NCBI GenBank assembly: GCA_020746875.1
Contig: JAGTJL010000006.1
Span: forward strand, 496,001 to 560,000
Direction: 5' to 3'
Length of the DNA stretch: 64,000 bases
Source: Rhexocercosporidium sp. MPI-PUGE-AT-0058
Taxonomy: Eukaryota; Ascomycota; Leotiomycetes; Helotiales
Below are positions 11,756-25,759 of the stretch, piece after piece. Made by a program: the position numbers and the translations under genes. The first letter of the stretch is position 1, and each line of letters starts with the position of its first letter. Under the pieces are notes generated by a model, which had not been told where the DNA came from, did not search any database, and saw nothing but the letters and a program-made list of their open reading frames with translations.

Positions 11756-12124
11756 ATGCCAGGCTATTCATGCCTCGAGAACGTTTTGCCGAAGGGAGCG
11801 CAGTACCCCACCACAACATGGTCTATGCAAGGCAGAATCTGCATCCAGGTTCACAATCGGGGAATGCGAAATCGTACGAGCAGGTTCTGGTTGGTTTTTC
11901 GATCTCTTTTGAGGCCCATTGCAGACATCCTCTCGCAGCCTGAAAACCACACTATGACAAATACCGACAGCTCCAAACACCGCAATGTTCATATTTTCAA
12001 CGCGAGCGATCGAAATACTACGATTGGCGGTCTGATTCTTACGGACGGTGTTATAAATACCAAACTTGTATACTATGGTAGAGATCATTATAATTACTAT
12101 AAGCGACTTTACTCTACGGAATAA
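11756..12124 (+). CDS. Small hypothetical ORF, 122 residues
   Basis: The ORF has an ATG and a TAA stop in the A+T-rich DNA that begins at about 12050. The central part includes SKHRNVHIFNASDRNTTIGG, an Asn/Thr-rich stretch leading into a Gly-Gly turn. Fungal amyloid signalling motifs can have such a composition, but the match is not specific and there is no adjacent NLR gene. The end of the ORF lies in degraded repeat-like sequence. It may be spurious. Confidence 0.2.
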   Translation: MPGYSCLENVLPKGAQYPTTTWSMQGRICIQVHNRGMRNRTSRFWLVFRSLLRPIADILSQPENHTMTNTDSSKHRNVHIFNASDRNTTIGGLILTDGVINTKLVYYGRDHYNYYKRLYSTE

Positions 12125-12535
12125 AAGTGATATTATAATGGAGAAGGACAGCTCTCGACTTTAGCCTGGGAATTATTATATTTATATTCCTCGTAAGTTC
12201 CTTAGCTCTTTTATAAATATATAAGTAACTAAATTAAAAGCAGAACCTTTCGACCTTAGTAATAAACTATTACTAAGCCGGGCACTTTCTCTATAAAGTA
12301 GAACCCGTGTCCAAGCCTTCCGCGATACTATTCCTTTACGGGATCGACGATGTATTATAACAGGGAAAGAGTATCTCTGTTATGTGTAGGATCTGAGGCT
12401 CTGCTGAGGAGCCGCCAAACCCCCTGAAAAGCTCCGCCACGGCTAAAGGAGGTGTTTGGTAATTATTAGTCAGCTGTGCGTATATGTTTCGAAACCAGCC
12501 CTTGGATGGAAGCCTTAGGCTACAATCGTTCTGTA
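12125..12535. other. A+T-rich unassigned DNA
   Basis: Stop-rich, A+T-biased sequence without recognisable coding remnants. It is probably decayed repeat DNA, but the parent element cannot be named. Confidence 0.4.
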
Positions 12536-12537
12536 TA

Positions 12538-12711
12538 TCCCCTTAACTGCCACATACAGGTCTTTTCAGGGTGCTGCGCTGAAGCGAGGCGCTAAGGTTG
12601 CCCAAATTACAGGGCATGCACGCTAAGAGGGCGAATTCTTCGCTTAATAGGCTCTCGCTACAGGGTCTTACAGGCTCTGCGCGGACCTGTTTTGAATGGC
12701 AGTTAAGGGGA
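12538..12711. mobile_element. 174-bp MITE with TA target duplication
   Basis: The ends are inverted repeats: tccccttaactgcc at the left and ggcagttaagggga at the right, with similarity continuing inward (acaggtc against gacctgt). TA dinucleotides flank both ends (12536-12537 and 12712-12713), as in Tc1/mariner-type insertion. There is no transposase. The inner sequence, in reverse orientation, matches both ends of a longer element inserted in the MFS gene (about 42092-42150 and 42735-42825), so this looks like an internally deleted member of that family. Confidence 0.75.
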
Positions 12712-12713
12712 TA

Positions 12714-13561
12714 GAGGCCTTTCCGGCCCTCCGGCGGAAAGGCAGAATTTAATTTCTGTACCAAACTCTATTCTTGGTATAAATACACACTCCCTTTTTT
12801 CCACCTTATAAGTATGAACCTTTGGCAGGGCAATCTCGCGGCTGCACAAATCTCACGAAGACTCACCCGAACTAGTTATCTTATCCGCCGAGATAGAACT
12901 AATACACGCCCTTCCCGAAGCAATGTTATATGTGCATAAATAGTACAGGAATTAAACTCGCCGTCAGAGAATCTTAGCTCTTTGCCCTCTATCTCTATAT
13001 GTCACGGGCATGCTCCTAAGGTTACCTGATTGCGGCTCCTCACAGGCCTGGCGGACCACCCGTAAGGGAAATGGCCTTAAACCTCGTCCGTATTAGACCC
13101 GTAGAAATATGCTGGGCCTCGCGGCCACACTGGCTTCTCTTCTCCTTTCTTCCTTAGCTTTAGATCTTCAATAGAACTACCTCTTACTCTCTTAATTATC
13201 CGCTATACTCGTGCATGCTACGGATAAGGGTGACTAGCAGACTGGGTTCGCCGCACTATAAGTAGAGCAAAAACTAGGAGAATAAGAAAGAAGAAAGAGA
13301 TATATAAGGAAATTTTAGTATTAAAACATCTAAGAGTAAAGAAGACTAAATCGAATAACACCGGAGTTCCTATTATATAAAATAATAAGACGTTATAGAG
13401 TAATAAGGCTGACTTACCTATCACGTGTATATAAGCGAATATAAATCTAAAAATAGCTCCGGGGAATCTCGGTCGCAAAGGAGCCAAAATAGGATCTGTA
13501 CTAGGAGACAAAATAAGGAAAGTGTAACCGAGCATCAAAGGAGCCCGAACAAGTCCCTGTG
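12714..13561. other. Unassigned spacer before the retrotransposon block
   Basis: Base composition is mixed. A minus-strand frame at 13218-13538 is hydrophobic only because the DNA is T-rich, and it has no family features. Nothing further is recognised. Confidence 0.4.
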
Positions 13562-13692
13562 TGTGATGAGGCTGTACGCAAAGGGGTTAGTTGGCGCACG
13601 GACCAGCTCTTGGAGCTCTTACTCTGAGGGGTAGCCTTTGCATTCTTAGTTAATATAACAACTCTTTTACTTCTTTAAAATCAACGTTTCTT
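13562..13692 (+). repeat. Outer element left LTR (131 bp)
   Basis: It starts tgtgatgaggctgtacgcaa and ends in acgtttctt. It keeps more G and C than the right LTR, where several G-to-A and C-to-T changes are visible (for example ggaccagc against ggactagc). Confidence 0.8.
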
Positions 13693-16600
13693 TTAGTGAC
13701 TTACGTAAGGAGCGCAAAAATCTTTATATAGATTTAAGTCTCTTTCTTTACTCTTCTTTTTTAATTAGTTTAAATTTATACTTAAGTAATAGCTATAGTA
13801 AATTAATAAGTCTTTCCTTTAAGCGTATAAAGTCACCCTCACTTCGCGATATTAATCTTTACGGCGTAAGCTGCTATTACTTTAAAGGATTTCTATTAAC
13901 TATTATTTAAATTATTTTAAATTATATTTAAAACGAAAAAGCACCCTTAAGAACCTTTTATAAGTCTAGGAGCTTAAAGGCATAAGTATTTCTAAAGCTA
14001 TTTTCTAATATTAAAACGTAGAAAGAAGGCACCGAATGCAAAGCAAATAATATTACTACTTTTATTACAAAGAAAAGAAGTCCTAACCCAATTTATTAAA
14101 GCTACATTAAACTCCGACAAAAGGGACTTAGTTATTAATTATTATTTATAAAAGGATTAAAAAAGCATTTAATTAATTTAAAAAGTATTTAAGTCTTTAT
14201 TCCGTTAAGCTTAAACATTTCTAGCTATTTTTATAATAAGCTTTAAGTAATTAAATTAACGAAAAGCTATACGTATTCAATTTTTTCTAAGCTTAATAAA
14301 ATTAGAAGCCAAAGCCGTACTATAATTATAATAACATTAAGTATTTAAAATCTATTACTTTTTTAACCTATTAAGATTCGCACTACCTCCGAATAACTAT
14401 ACGCCTAAGCTTATTATCCTTAGTAAAACTAGCCTAGAGTTTCAGAGACTAGTAAAGCAAATATGAATAAACTTAAATACATTAGCGTAAGCTTATATTA
14501 ATACAAAAGACTTATAGCTATTTAAGTTAACGGAATTAATAGCTCAGTAGATTATTATTTTAAAGTTAAATAAGTCTAAGACACCTAAAGAATAATAAAT
14601 TAAATTATTTACAGTTTAATAACTTCCAGTCTAATTAAAAAATTCAGCCAATTTAGTAAATTATATTAATTCTTCAAGTTTATTTAACTTAGAAGCTAAA
14701 TAATAAAATTTTAAGCTCTAGAAATTAAATTCTAAAGCCTAATTAAACTTTAACTAAACTCGAGGAGACCCGAATACATCAGAAGTAAATTTAGAACACT
14801 TAAGATTAATCCGAAAATTAATTTAGGAAGTCGTGTATATCCTAAATTTATCGAGCTCAATTATTCTAAAAGCTGCGGTAGTACTTCTTATAATAGCTCC
14901 TATAAAAATGCCCCGGTTCGACCGATGCAAAGACTATAACGGCGAGATGCTAGCTGAATTATAATTAAATCGCTTAGATTATGACTTTAAGATTAATAAT
15001 TAAACATTTCCTTTAGCTTTAACTTATTTTAAAGCTATTTCCATCTTATTAAATAATAAAACTTTAAGACGCTTTTGTTTTAACTTAAAAATAAAAGCAA
15101 TTATAATTAACCGAACTATAATTATTAAAGACTATAAGGCTAAAGTTATTAAATAACTTAAGATTTAATACTTAAATAATAATACTTTAATAAAAGAATT
15201 AAATATAATAATTAAAGTTTTTAATTTGCTTTAAAAAGAGTCTGAGAACTTAAGCTTTTACTACTCTAGAACCGCTACGCTACTTAAGCGCATTAAAGAA
15301 AAGGATTTAAAGAAGATTATAATAAATAAGCTAAATTTAATTTAAAAAATTTTTAATTATTATATTTTAACCTTTATTATATTAGCCTTCGTTTGTAGTA
15401 TAAGAAATAATAAGCTTAAATCCTATGCCTTAACTAATAATATTCTCTTTATACTTTACTTATAGAAAACGTATAAAATACTTTGCTTATCTTAATAAGT
15501 TATTAAAGTTTAAGAGAAGATTAAAGTAAATATTAAGATATGAAAATATTATAAACGCCTTAAATATTATATTGAAGTACACTTAGGAGTCCCCGCTTAT
15601 ATGGCCTTAGCTATATAGAATAATCGCACCTATGCGATTCAATAACTATTAGTTCTAGCTTTACTTCCAGTAGCATTAGCTAAGCCAGTAGAAGCCTCTT
15701 AAATAATAGCTTTAGCTCTACAGATATCGGCTCCAAACGCTTCAGGCTTAATAAAATAATTCTAGCTAAGAGGTAAAAATGGCTATAATTAGAATCCTGC
15801 TTATAAATCCAGCACTTAATATAATATTAATCAAGTATTAAAAGGAGTTACAAATAGCTACTCTCTTATTCGTTTAGCTAAATCGTTCTTAAACTCTTTT
15901 ATTAATAAATTAACTATTTATAATAAGTAAAGAAATAGCCTCTTTTACGTTAATTATAAAGTCTATAAACACTTTAAGTTTTAATATATAAATATTCTTT
16001 TATTATTTTAAGAAAAGGCTTATTTAAAAAACATTATTTTCTTTAATACTACGGTTATTACTTATCACGTTAAGTTATAAATTAACCTAAAAAGCGAAGC
16101 TAGCCTTAAAACTTATAAAGGAAATACTTAACTATTTAAAGTTCATAAGCCCTACTTAACCTAAGCTATTAAAACTTTTGGCTTAAGTATAAGCTTAATA
16201 TTGACCGAAACAAGTATATTAGCTTCTATAATATAAAGTAATATGCCGTTTAATTAGTTTATTTAATTTAAGAAAGTTACGGTTAAACTTAAAGAAGAGT
16301 TAAATATAAAGTCTTTACTTAAAATAATAGAAAATCTTTAATATTATTTTATAAGTAATCTAAGTCTAAAAGACGATAAGACTACTCTCTTAGTCAACTT
16401 ATTTATAATAACTTAGGCTAAGAAAAGGGTTTGCATTTAGTTATTAATAAATGAGAACTAATTAGCTAAGCCTCACAGAGTAAAAAATCCTAATTAAATT
16501 GCCTAAAATATTATTAAATTTAAAAAAAAGAAAAAGAAGCTAAAATAACTTTATAAAATTATTAAACGTAAAAGACTAAAATCGATTAACTATAAAGAAT

Positions 16601-16911
16601 TAGCTTTACGGATTAACGTTTTCTTAAATTTACTTAAGTTATACTAACTTTTATTAAAAGTTTTTAAGCAGTTCCGTAAGTTATTTATATATAAGAATTA
16701 AAAGAAAAGTAAAAAATAAAACCTACCATTTAAGAATCGGCTATTAATAACGACGGCTATTGCTATAGCTTTAATAGTATTAATTAAATTAAAGTTAATT
16801 TAAATTACGTCTCGGATTTATTTAAATAATAAAGCTTAAAAGATTTTAACGTTTATTAAAATATTAAATAAAGGAAAGGCTACAATTATAAACTTGTTAA
16901 TCGGTATATAT

Positions 16912-17192
16912 TGTGGTGGGGTTGACCTCAGAGGCCCATTTATTACGTAATTGAGCTGCATTTTATTATATTTAAAATAACTTTTAAGGTAATATTCTTA
17001 AACGATAATAATAATTTTTATTATTATAACTTTTCTTTTTTATTTAAATTATACTTCTCTTCTCCTTTAATAAATTATACTTCTTAAATATATGATATTT
17101 TTAATATTTATTAAATAAGTATTTCTTACGTTTACCCTCCGGCATTTGCTTTATTATCCTCTTATTATATGCTTAATATTTTCCCCTTTATA
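16912..17192 (+). repeat. Inner element left LTR (281 bp)
   Basis: It begins tgtggtggggttgacctcag and ends cccctttata. It aligns along its whole length with 29213-29493. The differences seen are mostly G/A or C/T, as expected after RIP. Confidence 0.85.
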
Positions 17193-20100
17193 TATTTTAA
17201 TAATCGACGTAAGAAGTAAGAAGAAAAGCTAGAATAAGGTACGTAGAAAAGCTTAAAGGCTTTTTATACTAATTATAAGAATCGAAACCGATAAATGCTC
17301 GAATTAGTATAAACTTATTTACTTAAAGATCTCTTAGCCCTTAAAGCAGAACTAAATACGGCACTTCGACAGTCTCTTATAATATAACAAGAAGCACAAG
17401 AAGTCTAAAGGGAAACTACTTATTTTTAATATAAGAGTATTTAAACTATTAGAAATACTAGCTCTAGCACGTAGAACATCGATACTGAAAAAGGTCGGAC
17501 CGAAAATAGCCGGATTACGCTATTAGAAAGCGCCTTAATCGATATTAAAATATATTTAATACTTTAAAAAATAAAAAGTAAATTATTTAAAATAAATTCG
17601 GTAAATTTTAATATTAATCGCACTTTTAATAAGCGTATTTATTATTCTTTTCTTTTTCTTTTTCCGTTAAAAGCTTACTTTAGGCTAACGAAACGGAGCT
17701 TAATAAAAAAGTATATAAAGTTTTACCTTATGCCTTTTTAATTAGTTTTAATCTTAAGTTATTTTACGCTGAGATTAATTCTAATAATAATAGAGTTTTA
17801 GTATTTAACGAGATTTATTTACTTTACTTAAGCTTATACGTTTATTTATTATAAAGATAAAAGGCTTAGATTTCGGCGTTTTTCGGGCTCTATTACCTCG
17901 GAAGGAGCCTGAAGTTATAAGCTCTTTAATTTAATATTTTACTTATATATTTCTTTTATTTTCTCGAGCTCGTATATTCTTCTTTTTTTAATATAATATA
18001 TTATATCTTTTATTCTTTTATTAATAATATTAAGCGTATTTACTCTTTAATAAATTACTAATTTTATTAAAAAAAATTAATTATATCTAAAAACAATATT
18101 AAAAACAACGCCTTTAGTAGTAACTTAAAAAGTAAGGAGCTTGAACGACTTATTAATAACTTTTTTATAACCCGAGGAAGCTCTGCGACCCCGATTATAA
18201 ACTACTTTATTATTGAGACTAGCTTTATAAGCTTTATAAGCTCTTTTACTTTTATACTTACTAAACTTTTAATAAAGCCTAATATCGCTGGAATTATTAG
18301 CTTTACTTTATTATAACTATTAGGAATACTTATAAATAATATTTTAATTATTAATAAGAAAAAGAAGAGAAATAAAGGCGGCGGTAGCAATTTATAATAA
18401 GATATATTTAATTATAATTAAAATAATAACTATTTAAAAAGCTTTAATATAAGAGCTTAAGCCGCTCTTTAAGTTTTACCGGCTTATATAACACTTACTT
18501 AGCCTATATATTCTCAATTTATATTATATTCGCTTTTAAAGTAAGAGGGACTTAATCTCGTTAATATAAGCTATATAACACTGCTTTAGGCTTAAATTAC
18601 TTTTGCTTAGGCTTTTTAATTAATACGACTTACGTTAAGATAATATAAACTTATTAAAATCTTTATATTATATAAAATAAACGAAGCTTTAAATAATTAT
18701 TATTATAAACCTACTTTTAATAATATAACGTCTTAATAGCTTATATCTTAGGCCGCACGACTTATTATAGACTTTATTAAAAGACTTTCTTATTTCGTAG
18801 TAGCTTAAGTTATATTAACCTTAAGTACTTTTAATTACTTATATTTTAACGGGAATAATATTATTAAATTCTTTAAGACCTTAAAATAGCTCTTTACGGC
18901 TCGAGGTATTACAGATAACGCCGAAAAGAAATAATACGTTATAAACTATTACACTCTCGACGTTAGCTAAAATATTAAATAGCTCCCCGACTTCCTTAAT
19001 AATACTTATTAAGAGTTAATTAAAGAAATTATAAAAGAGTATCGAACGTTTAACTTTAAATAATATTATTATACTTTTTAAAACTTAAAAAAGATATTTA
19101 ATAATTTTAAATATATTACAGAAAATGCTTTTAAATCTTAATCTTAATAATTTCTTCGAGCTTTTAAAGAAGTTAATCGAATTTATATATAAAAGAAAAT
19201 TATTATAAAATAATAAATAATTATAAAGTTTTTAGCGGCTTTATTTAAGCACTTAAAGCAGAAGGCCGGAACTTTTATAAAAGATAATAATATCTTTAAT
19301 ACGAAAAATATATAATCTTTCGATAAAATATACGTAAGAATAAAAAGCTTATTTTAAGTCGAGCGGGAAATCGATACTTTAATTAAAAAAAAAGTATTAT
19401 TTATACGAACTACTCGGGCCGACCGTCTTCGACTCGGGTTAAATAATAACAAAACTCCTTCTTTAATAATATAATTCGGGGGCTTAACTTTATAGCTCGC
19501 TTTAAGCTTATAAAATATAAGAACAATTCTTTAACTCGGGAGATTAACAACGTTTTTAAAAAAAGTTCGATGCTTCGTTTTAAATTAAATTAAAAAAAGC
19601 ATATTCGAGAAGAAGTTATTTTTATTATCGAGAGGCTGACTCGCGATATTAATTAAGTTATAAAACAAAATATTAATATAACTACGAAAAGACTAAATAA
19701 CTTACGTATTTTATACGTTATTATAAAGAAAAGAAAGAATCTAAAATTAATAACTAAAATTAAAGCTTTATTTACTTATAAGTCGATCGCATACTTTAAA
19801 GAAATTAAAGTATTTTATTAAGATTTTAAAATAAACTTTAAATATAATCGACGTTTTAATATAAAAGACGATATAAGCACCGGATACTTCTTTTACTTTA
19901 ATAGGCCGATTCCGGGTATTAAACCTTAAGGATTCTATAAGTATTAAAATTAATATTACGAGTTTAAGAAGTAGCTTAATTTAGGAATTATTTATAAGAA
20001 TAAAGATAATTATATTTATATAAGCTTTTAAAAGAAAGGAATAAAAGCTTAAGCGGTTTAATTTCTTCGGGATAAATTAAGGAAAAAAGTCTTTATTTTA

Positions 20101-21429
20101 TAAATAATTAATATAAAAAGAAACTTAAACTTGAGGCGAAAAAAAGAAATAATCTAAAAGAAGTTCTAAGACGCTTAAGAAGTCCTTTTAGCTTAATAAA
20201 ATATTATACCGAAGTTAGTTTTAAAAGAATTAATATTAAAAGCAAGTTAAGAGCCTTAAAACTATTTAAATATCCTTGCTGTTCGACTCTTCGATATAAT
20301 AAGATTAATTAACGTTTAAAACGTACTTATTACCTCCGATTTAAAAGGAATAAATAATAGCTTCGAAATAACACTTATAGAAATAAGATAATAAAATACC
20401 GCTGCTTTTAGAATAATAATAAGAGCCGAATTATATATAATCGGAATCTTATTTTAAGAACGTCTTAAAGCTTAAGCTAATTATAAAAAACTAAAAGTTC
20501 GCGAAAAAATCAAGAATACCGTTAGATTTTAAGAGCTTATAAACGTAAACCTTTTAATTAAAGTATTTAAAGCAAAACTTATTTAAATTATCGTAAAAGA
20601 TAATAATAAGAATATTATTTTTAAGAAATTAAAAGAAATTACTTTAGCCGTAAGTCGAAAAGGACCGATTACTATTAAATTACTTTTTATAAAGATTATT
20701 CGGAAACGCACTAAAAGTAATTTATTTATTATCGTTAAAGTGACTTCAGGCCGACTTCGCGTATATTAAGTATTATCGCGGAATAATTATATATTAAATA
20801 ATACGCTAAATAAGCTTCTTACTTAAAAAGAGCTCCTTAAAAACTTAATCTTAAAAGAAATCTTTATTTTAATTAATTTATTAAAGATAAGTCGACCGAA
20901 GACTATTAATTAAGAGATTTAGGACTAGATTACTACTACTAGTATCGAGACTGTAAAATATATAAAAGCTCTTTAAGACTGCGATTAAAAAAAGAATAAT
21001 ATTATATTTTAACGCCTCTTATTACTTTAAGCTAATACTTGGATTTCATATTAAGAAGACTACGAGCTTTACGATAACTTAAACGCATTTTCCTTAAATA
21101 AGAATAACGAGTTATTACTTACTTTATTATATCTCGAGCTAGACTTACGTATAAGCTCTAAGTTTAATAAAGGAAATGAAAGTATTAAGTCTTCTTAATA
21201 TAAGAAATATTAATTTAATAATTAACTTTTTAATTATTATTAAGCTTAATTCCTTTTTTAATTTAATATTTATAATTTTAATTATTATTTTAATAGCGCT
21301 TTAAAAAATAATAATTTTAAAAAGAGAACTTAAAGTCGATTTATTACTAACTATTAAAGTTTACTTAATCGATATACTTTAAGGACCGAGTTATAAGTAA
21401 TACTCTCTAACGCTAAAGTATATAATTAT

Positions 21430-24400
21430 TATACTTAAGAGGACGAGATTTAGTAATATCCGAGCTATTCTTAATTCCGGCGTAAAAGTCAATTATATAT
21501 CTTATAATACTGCTGTTTAATTAAAAGTCCTTATTATAAAAAGCGACTTTATAGCTTTAAAGAATATTATAAGCGCAAAATCGCGATTTCTAAGATATGC
21601 GAATAACGTCCCGGTTATAATAAAAGATTATATTATCTTTATTAAGTTTTATATTATAAATATCTTAAGTATTAGAATTATTCTTGGATTTTTATTCTTT
21701 TAGATTACGCGCGTTTTATTTAAATACTTATTTAATACGGAAAGCGGTCTAATTTACGCTAATTTATAAAATGAAATTACGCGATTAATTATTATTATTA
21801 AAGCAGCTGAATTTATAAAGTACGCTAAAAGTATTAAAGCTACGAAATCTGAGAGCCGAGCTAGCAGAATATTATTAAATCCGGAATTAAACTATTTAAA
21901 ATCCGAAACTAACTCGAGAAACGAATAATTAATTATAATTAAAGCTTTATAATTAGTACCGTCGAATGCTTTCTAAAAGATACTTTCTTTAAGCTCGAGG
22001 ACGAGCTTTTCTATAAAAGAGATAAAGAAACCTTTAATAATAAAAGCAATTCCTCTTTCGAAGACGTCTTATATATTTTTATTAAATATATAAAGCGAGA
22101 ATTTATAATTCTAAAGACGGACTTTTATAATTACCTCTTTTATAAAGACTTTATTAAAGCTCCTTTCGGCAGAAAACGTATATTTAATATTATATTAATT
22201 AAGAAAATCGAGCTTACCTTTTAATTTATTATAAATTATAATATTTTATTAATAACGTTTTTATTTAAAGAACGTAAATAAATTTCGCGAATCTATATTA
22301 TATATAAAACGAAAGATAAAAAGATTAAGCTTATAAATTAAATAAATAAAATAGAAAATATATCTAAAAGCCGTGAAGATTAATATAAAGTCTTTAAAAA
22401 AAGGGACTTTCTTCAGAAATAAATTAAGAAGTATTAAGATATCTTATTTTCTCGTTTTATCGGCTTTCCTCGCGGATTTAGGATTACGGAAGAGCGACTT
22501 ATTACTTTAGATATTAAAGATATATTATAATTAAAAGAGAAAGCTTTCTTCGACGAAATTATATTAAATCGAGAAGGTATTATTATATTTAATTAAATAA
22601 AATATAAGAAATTCTATAAGAATATTTCGTTACTTATAATTATTAAAATAATAAACTACGAAGCTTAATAAGCATTATACTTTCTACTTCTTAGAGTATT
22701 AGCTTTCGAAGTCAGGAAGATAATAAAAGACAGACTTAATTATAAGGTTCTCGAACTCTTTAAAAGGCTATATTATAACGCTTAATTCTTAATTAAAAAA
22801 AAGGAATTAAGAAAGTACCGCTTAATTAATTCGGCAATTATACTTAACGTAATTACTTTAAGAGACGTTAACTTACTTCTTTTTATTAACGAATTTTTAA
22901 AGGAATTTATAAGGTATCATATCGCGAGCTTAATAGACTTATACTTAAGTTATAATTAATAAGTATTATATTAAAGCAGCCGAAATATGACAGCCTTCTT
23001 TATATTTAATATTAAATTAATCTAAAACACGACGCTATTTTAAAAAGCTATAAACTTTATTACTTAATTCGTAAAAACAATTAATAAAATACTAAAAGAT
23101 ATTATATCTTTTATTATAATATCGTTCTTAAACGACGTTAACGTAAAAAGATTATATATAAATTATAATCAAAAGGAAGTATAGCTTAGAATTCGCTAGT
23201 TTATCTTTAAGCACCTTTTTAACTTTAATAAGACGCTAAAACGCTTTAAGCGCGCTGAAGCTATTATAAGCCTTAAATCGCAGTTCTGTCGCAATAATAT
23301 AAACGTCGTCAGTTACGTATATAACTTATAAAGAAAAAAACCTTTAATTATATACTTAATTAAGATACAGAAATAAAAAGAACTTAAAAACGTTATAAAA
23401 GTTAAAAGATTTTTAAATCTAATTACTTATTTTTATATTTAAATTAAAGACTTTCGTTTATTAGTCGAGCTATTATACGATTTTATTAAAAAAGGAATTA
23501 AATTTATATAAAACCTTATAACTTATAACTAAATAATAAAAACCTTTTAAAATATCTTATACTCTTTCTTAATATTTTATAAGATTAACTATTTTAAAAG
23601 CGCTAGCGAAATCGTTATTTCTATAGACTTTAATAAAATCGGATAAAGTAATTTCCTTAGTTAATATAACCCGAAAAATAATAAGCTTAGACCAACGAGA
23701 TATAAGAATAACTTTTAAATAAAAGCAAAACGAGATTACGACGCTATAAAGAGAGAATATAAAAATATACTTTTAATCCTTAAGAAACTTAAAATTTGGC
23801 TTATAAGAATTCATTTTATTATAAAGACTAACGTAAATACTTTTATTACTTAACTTAAAAGAGCTACTTACGATTACTTTAATATAATACTTACTCACTG
23901 GCTCGCCTAAATTAAGCTTTTCGACTTTAAAGTACGCTATATTAAAAGTATTACGTATATAATAATAAATATTCTTTTAAGAAAACTTAAATACCTTAAG
24001 GATATTAAGGAGAATATCGAAAATAATAATAATAAGGATTAAATCTTAATTAAGCTTAATACGATTGGAATTTATCCGGTAAAAGTAAAAAGCACGGAAG
24101 ACTTAATAAAAGAGCTAAAGACTTTTGATAACCTTAAGCTAACCCGAAAACGCGATATTCTTATTAATATAAAGCAAAAAGTCTAAGAATTGCGAGATAA
24201 GTTAAACAATTAAGTAATACTTAATAGCGACTCGAATATAAATTAAAAGAGTAAAGCGGACTTATTAATATTTTTAAAATATTATAAGGAATATTATTAA
24301 AAGATAATTACTTACTTAATTATACTTAAGACTTCGAAAAATATAAACTTAAAAGCCTTTTATATATTTAAGAAAGAAGTATTATTATATAAAGTTTATA

Positions 24401-25750
24401 ATTAATATATTTAAAGACTTTTATTAAAAAGCGCACTTATTAAACTCGTTATTAATATTAATAAAAATAAAATATATATTTTATAAAGCTATTATAATAG
24501 CTCCGGTTATAAAAAAAAGGAAAGCATATATTACTGCATCTCTTAACGCTATTTCTAAAAAGACTGTTTTAAGGACTCCGCGGAATTTATTAAAATATGC
24601 AATAAGTATATATTACGTAATATTAAATAATAAAAAGAACTTATAGTTTTAACTATTTTAAATAGATTTATAAAAAAATAAGCGCTAAATATTACTTTTA
24701 TATTAATACAGAACAGGAAGAAGTATTTCGTTATCGCCCGAAACGATATAAGCGGTTAAGTCGAAGCCAAGGCGCTTACTTTAAAAGAAGCTAAAAGTAT
24801 TACTAATTTTATTTAATAAGATATTATTTACCGATACAAGCTATTTTAAAAGCTAATAGTTAATAAAGATATAAAGAATATAAGCGAAGTCGTTAACTTA
24901 TTAAATAAAATAAAAATTCGATAAATTTAAATATCAGCTTATAACGCAAAAGCTAATAGCATAATCAAGCGAGGATATAATTCTATTAAAAATATCCTTT
25001 TTAAAATAAGAAGAGATTAAATAAGTAACTTATTAGCGGTTCTATTTATTAACCGTATTATAATTCATAGACTTATAAATTATACCCCCTTTTATATAAT
25101 TTATAATAAAAAACCAGTTCTTTTTATTAAAACACGTTATCTTATTTAAAAAAGCTTCTTTTTAAAAGATATTAAGAGTATTAACGATTTAATTTATATT
25201 CGAACTCTTTAATATTAAATATAAAATAATAATATAAAAAAAGTTAAGTTTTAAAAAAACACGCCGTAAATAAGAAAGAAAAGAAGCTTTCGACGTAAAA
25301 AAGGATATTTAAAATAAGCTATTATAAGTTAAAGATTTAATTCTTAAGCACGATTTTATTTAAAAAATTAATATATTAAAAAATAAAAAGCTTAATTTTC
25401 GGTAGCTAAAATCTTACGAAATTTACGAGGCCTTCCTTAAAAAGAGCTATTATAAGCTAAAAGAATTAGAAGACGATAATATATTCTTCCGCGGTATTTT
25501 TATAATTAATTATCTTAAGTTATTTTATAAATAAAAGCGTTTTATTTATTATAAAGACGATAAGCTTTTAGCGATAACTTAATATAATAATAATAAAGAC
25601 TAGCTTAAACCTAGTCTCGAGGAGCGAAATTTATAAGGTCTTAAAGACCCTAAAGAGCTTATAAAATAAGTTATATAAAATAATAGAATTATTATTAAAA
25701 TACTTAAAAGACTAACTTACGTAAAATAAAGTTAATATTAAGTCGTTACT
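21430..25750 (+). pseudogene. Inner element pol relic (protease, RT, RNase H, integrase)
   Basis: Read through stops, the frame shows a retropepsin-like NSGVKVNYISYN near 21470. Near 22950-23350 is a reverse transcriptase stretch with FVKTINKILKDIISFII followed by FLNDVNVK, the position of the catalytic FxDD, where one Asp has become Asn. An SQFCRNNINVVSYV block and an RFLNLITYF block follow. Integrase-like remnants lie near 24730-25100 (AKALTLKEAKSITNFI, then ISAYNAKANSIIKRG). The domain order is that of Ty3/Gypsy. Asp-to-Asn and Trp-to-stop changes fit G-to-A mutation. Confidence 0.75.
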
Positions 25751-25759
25751 TACTCTTTT

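Noticed and set aside
11756..12124. Amyloid-motif reading of the small ORF
   Set aside because: The Asn/Thr-Gly-Gly stretch is only loosely like known fungal amyloid motifs, with no NLR neighbour, so no such function is claimed.
13218..13538. 106-residue membrane-like ORF on the minus strand
   Set aside because: The Phe/Leu richness comes from T-rich DNA; there is no conserved motif and no exon structure.
18202..18390. 62-residue hydrophobic minus-strand ORF inside the A+T-rich block
   Set aside because: Its Ile/Leu/Lys composition is what very A+T-rich DNA gives by chance, and it lies antisense to retrotransposon relics.
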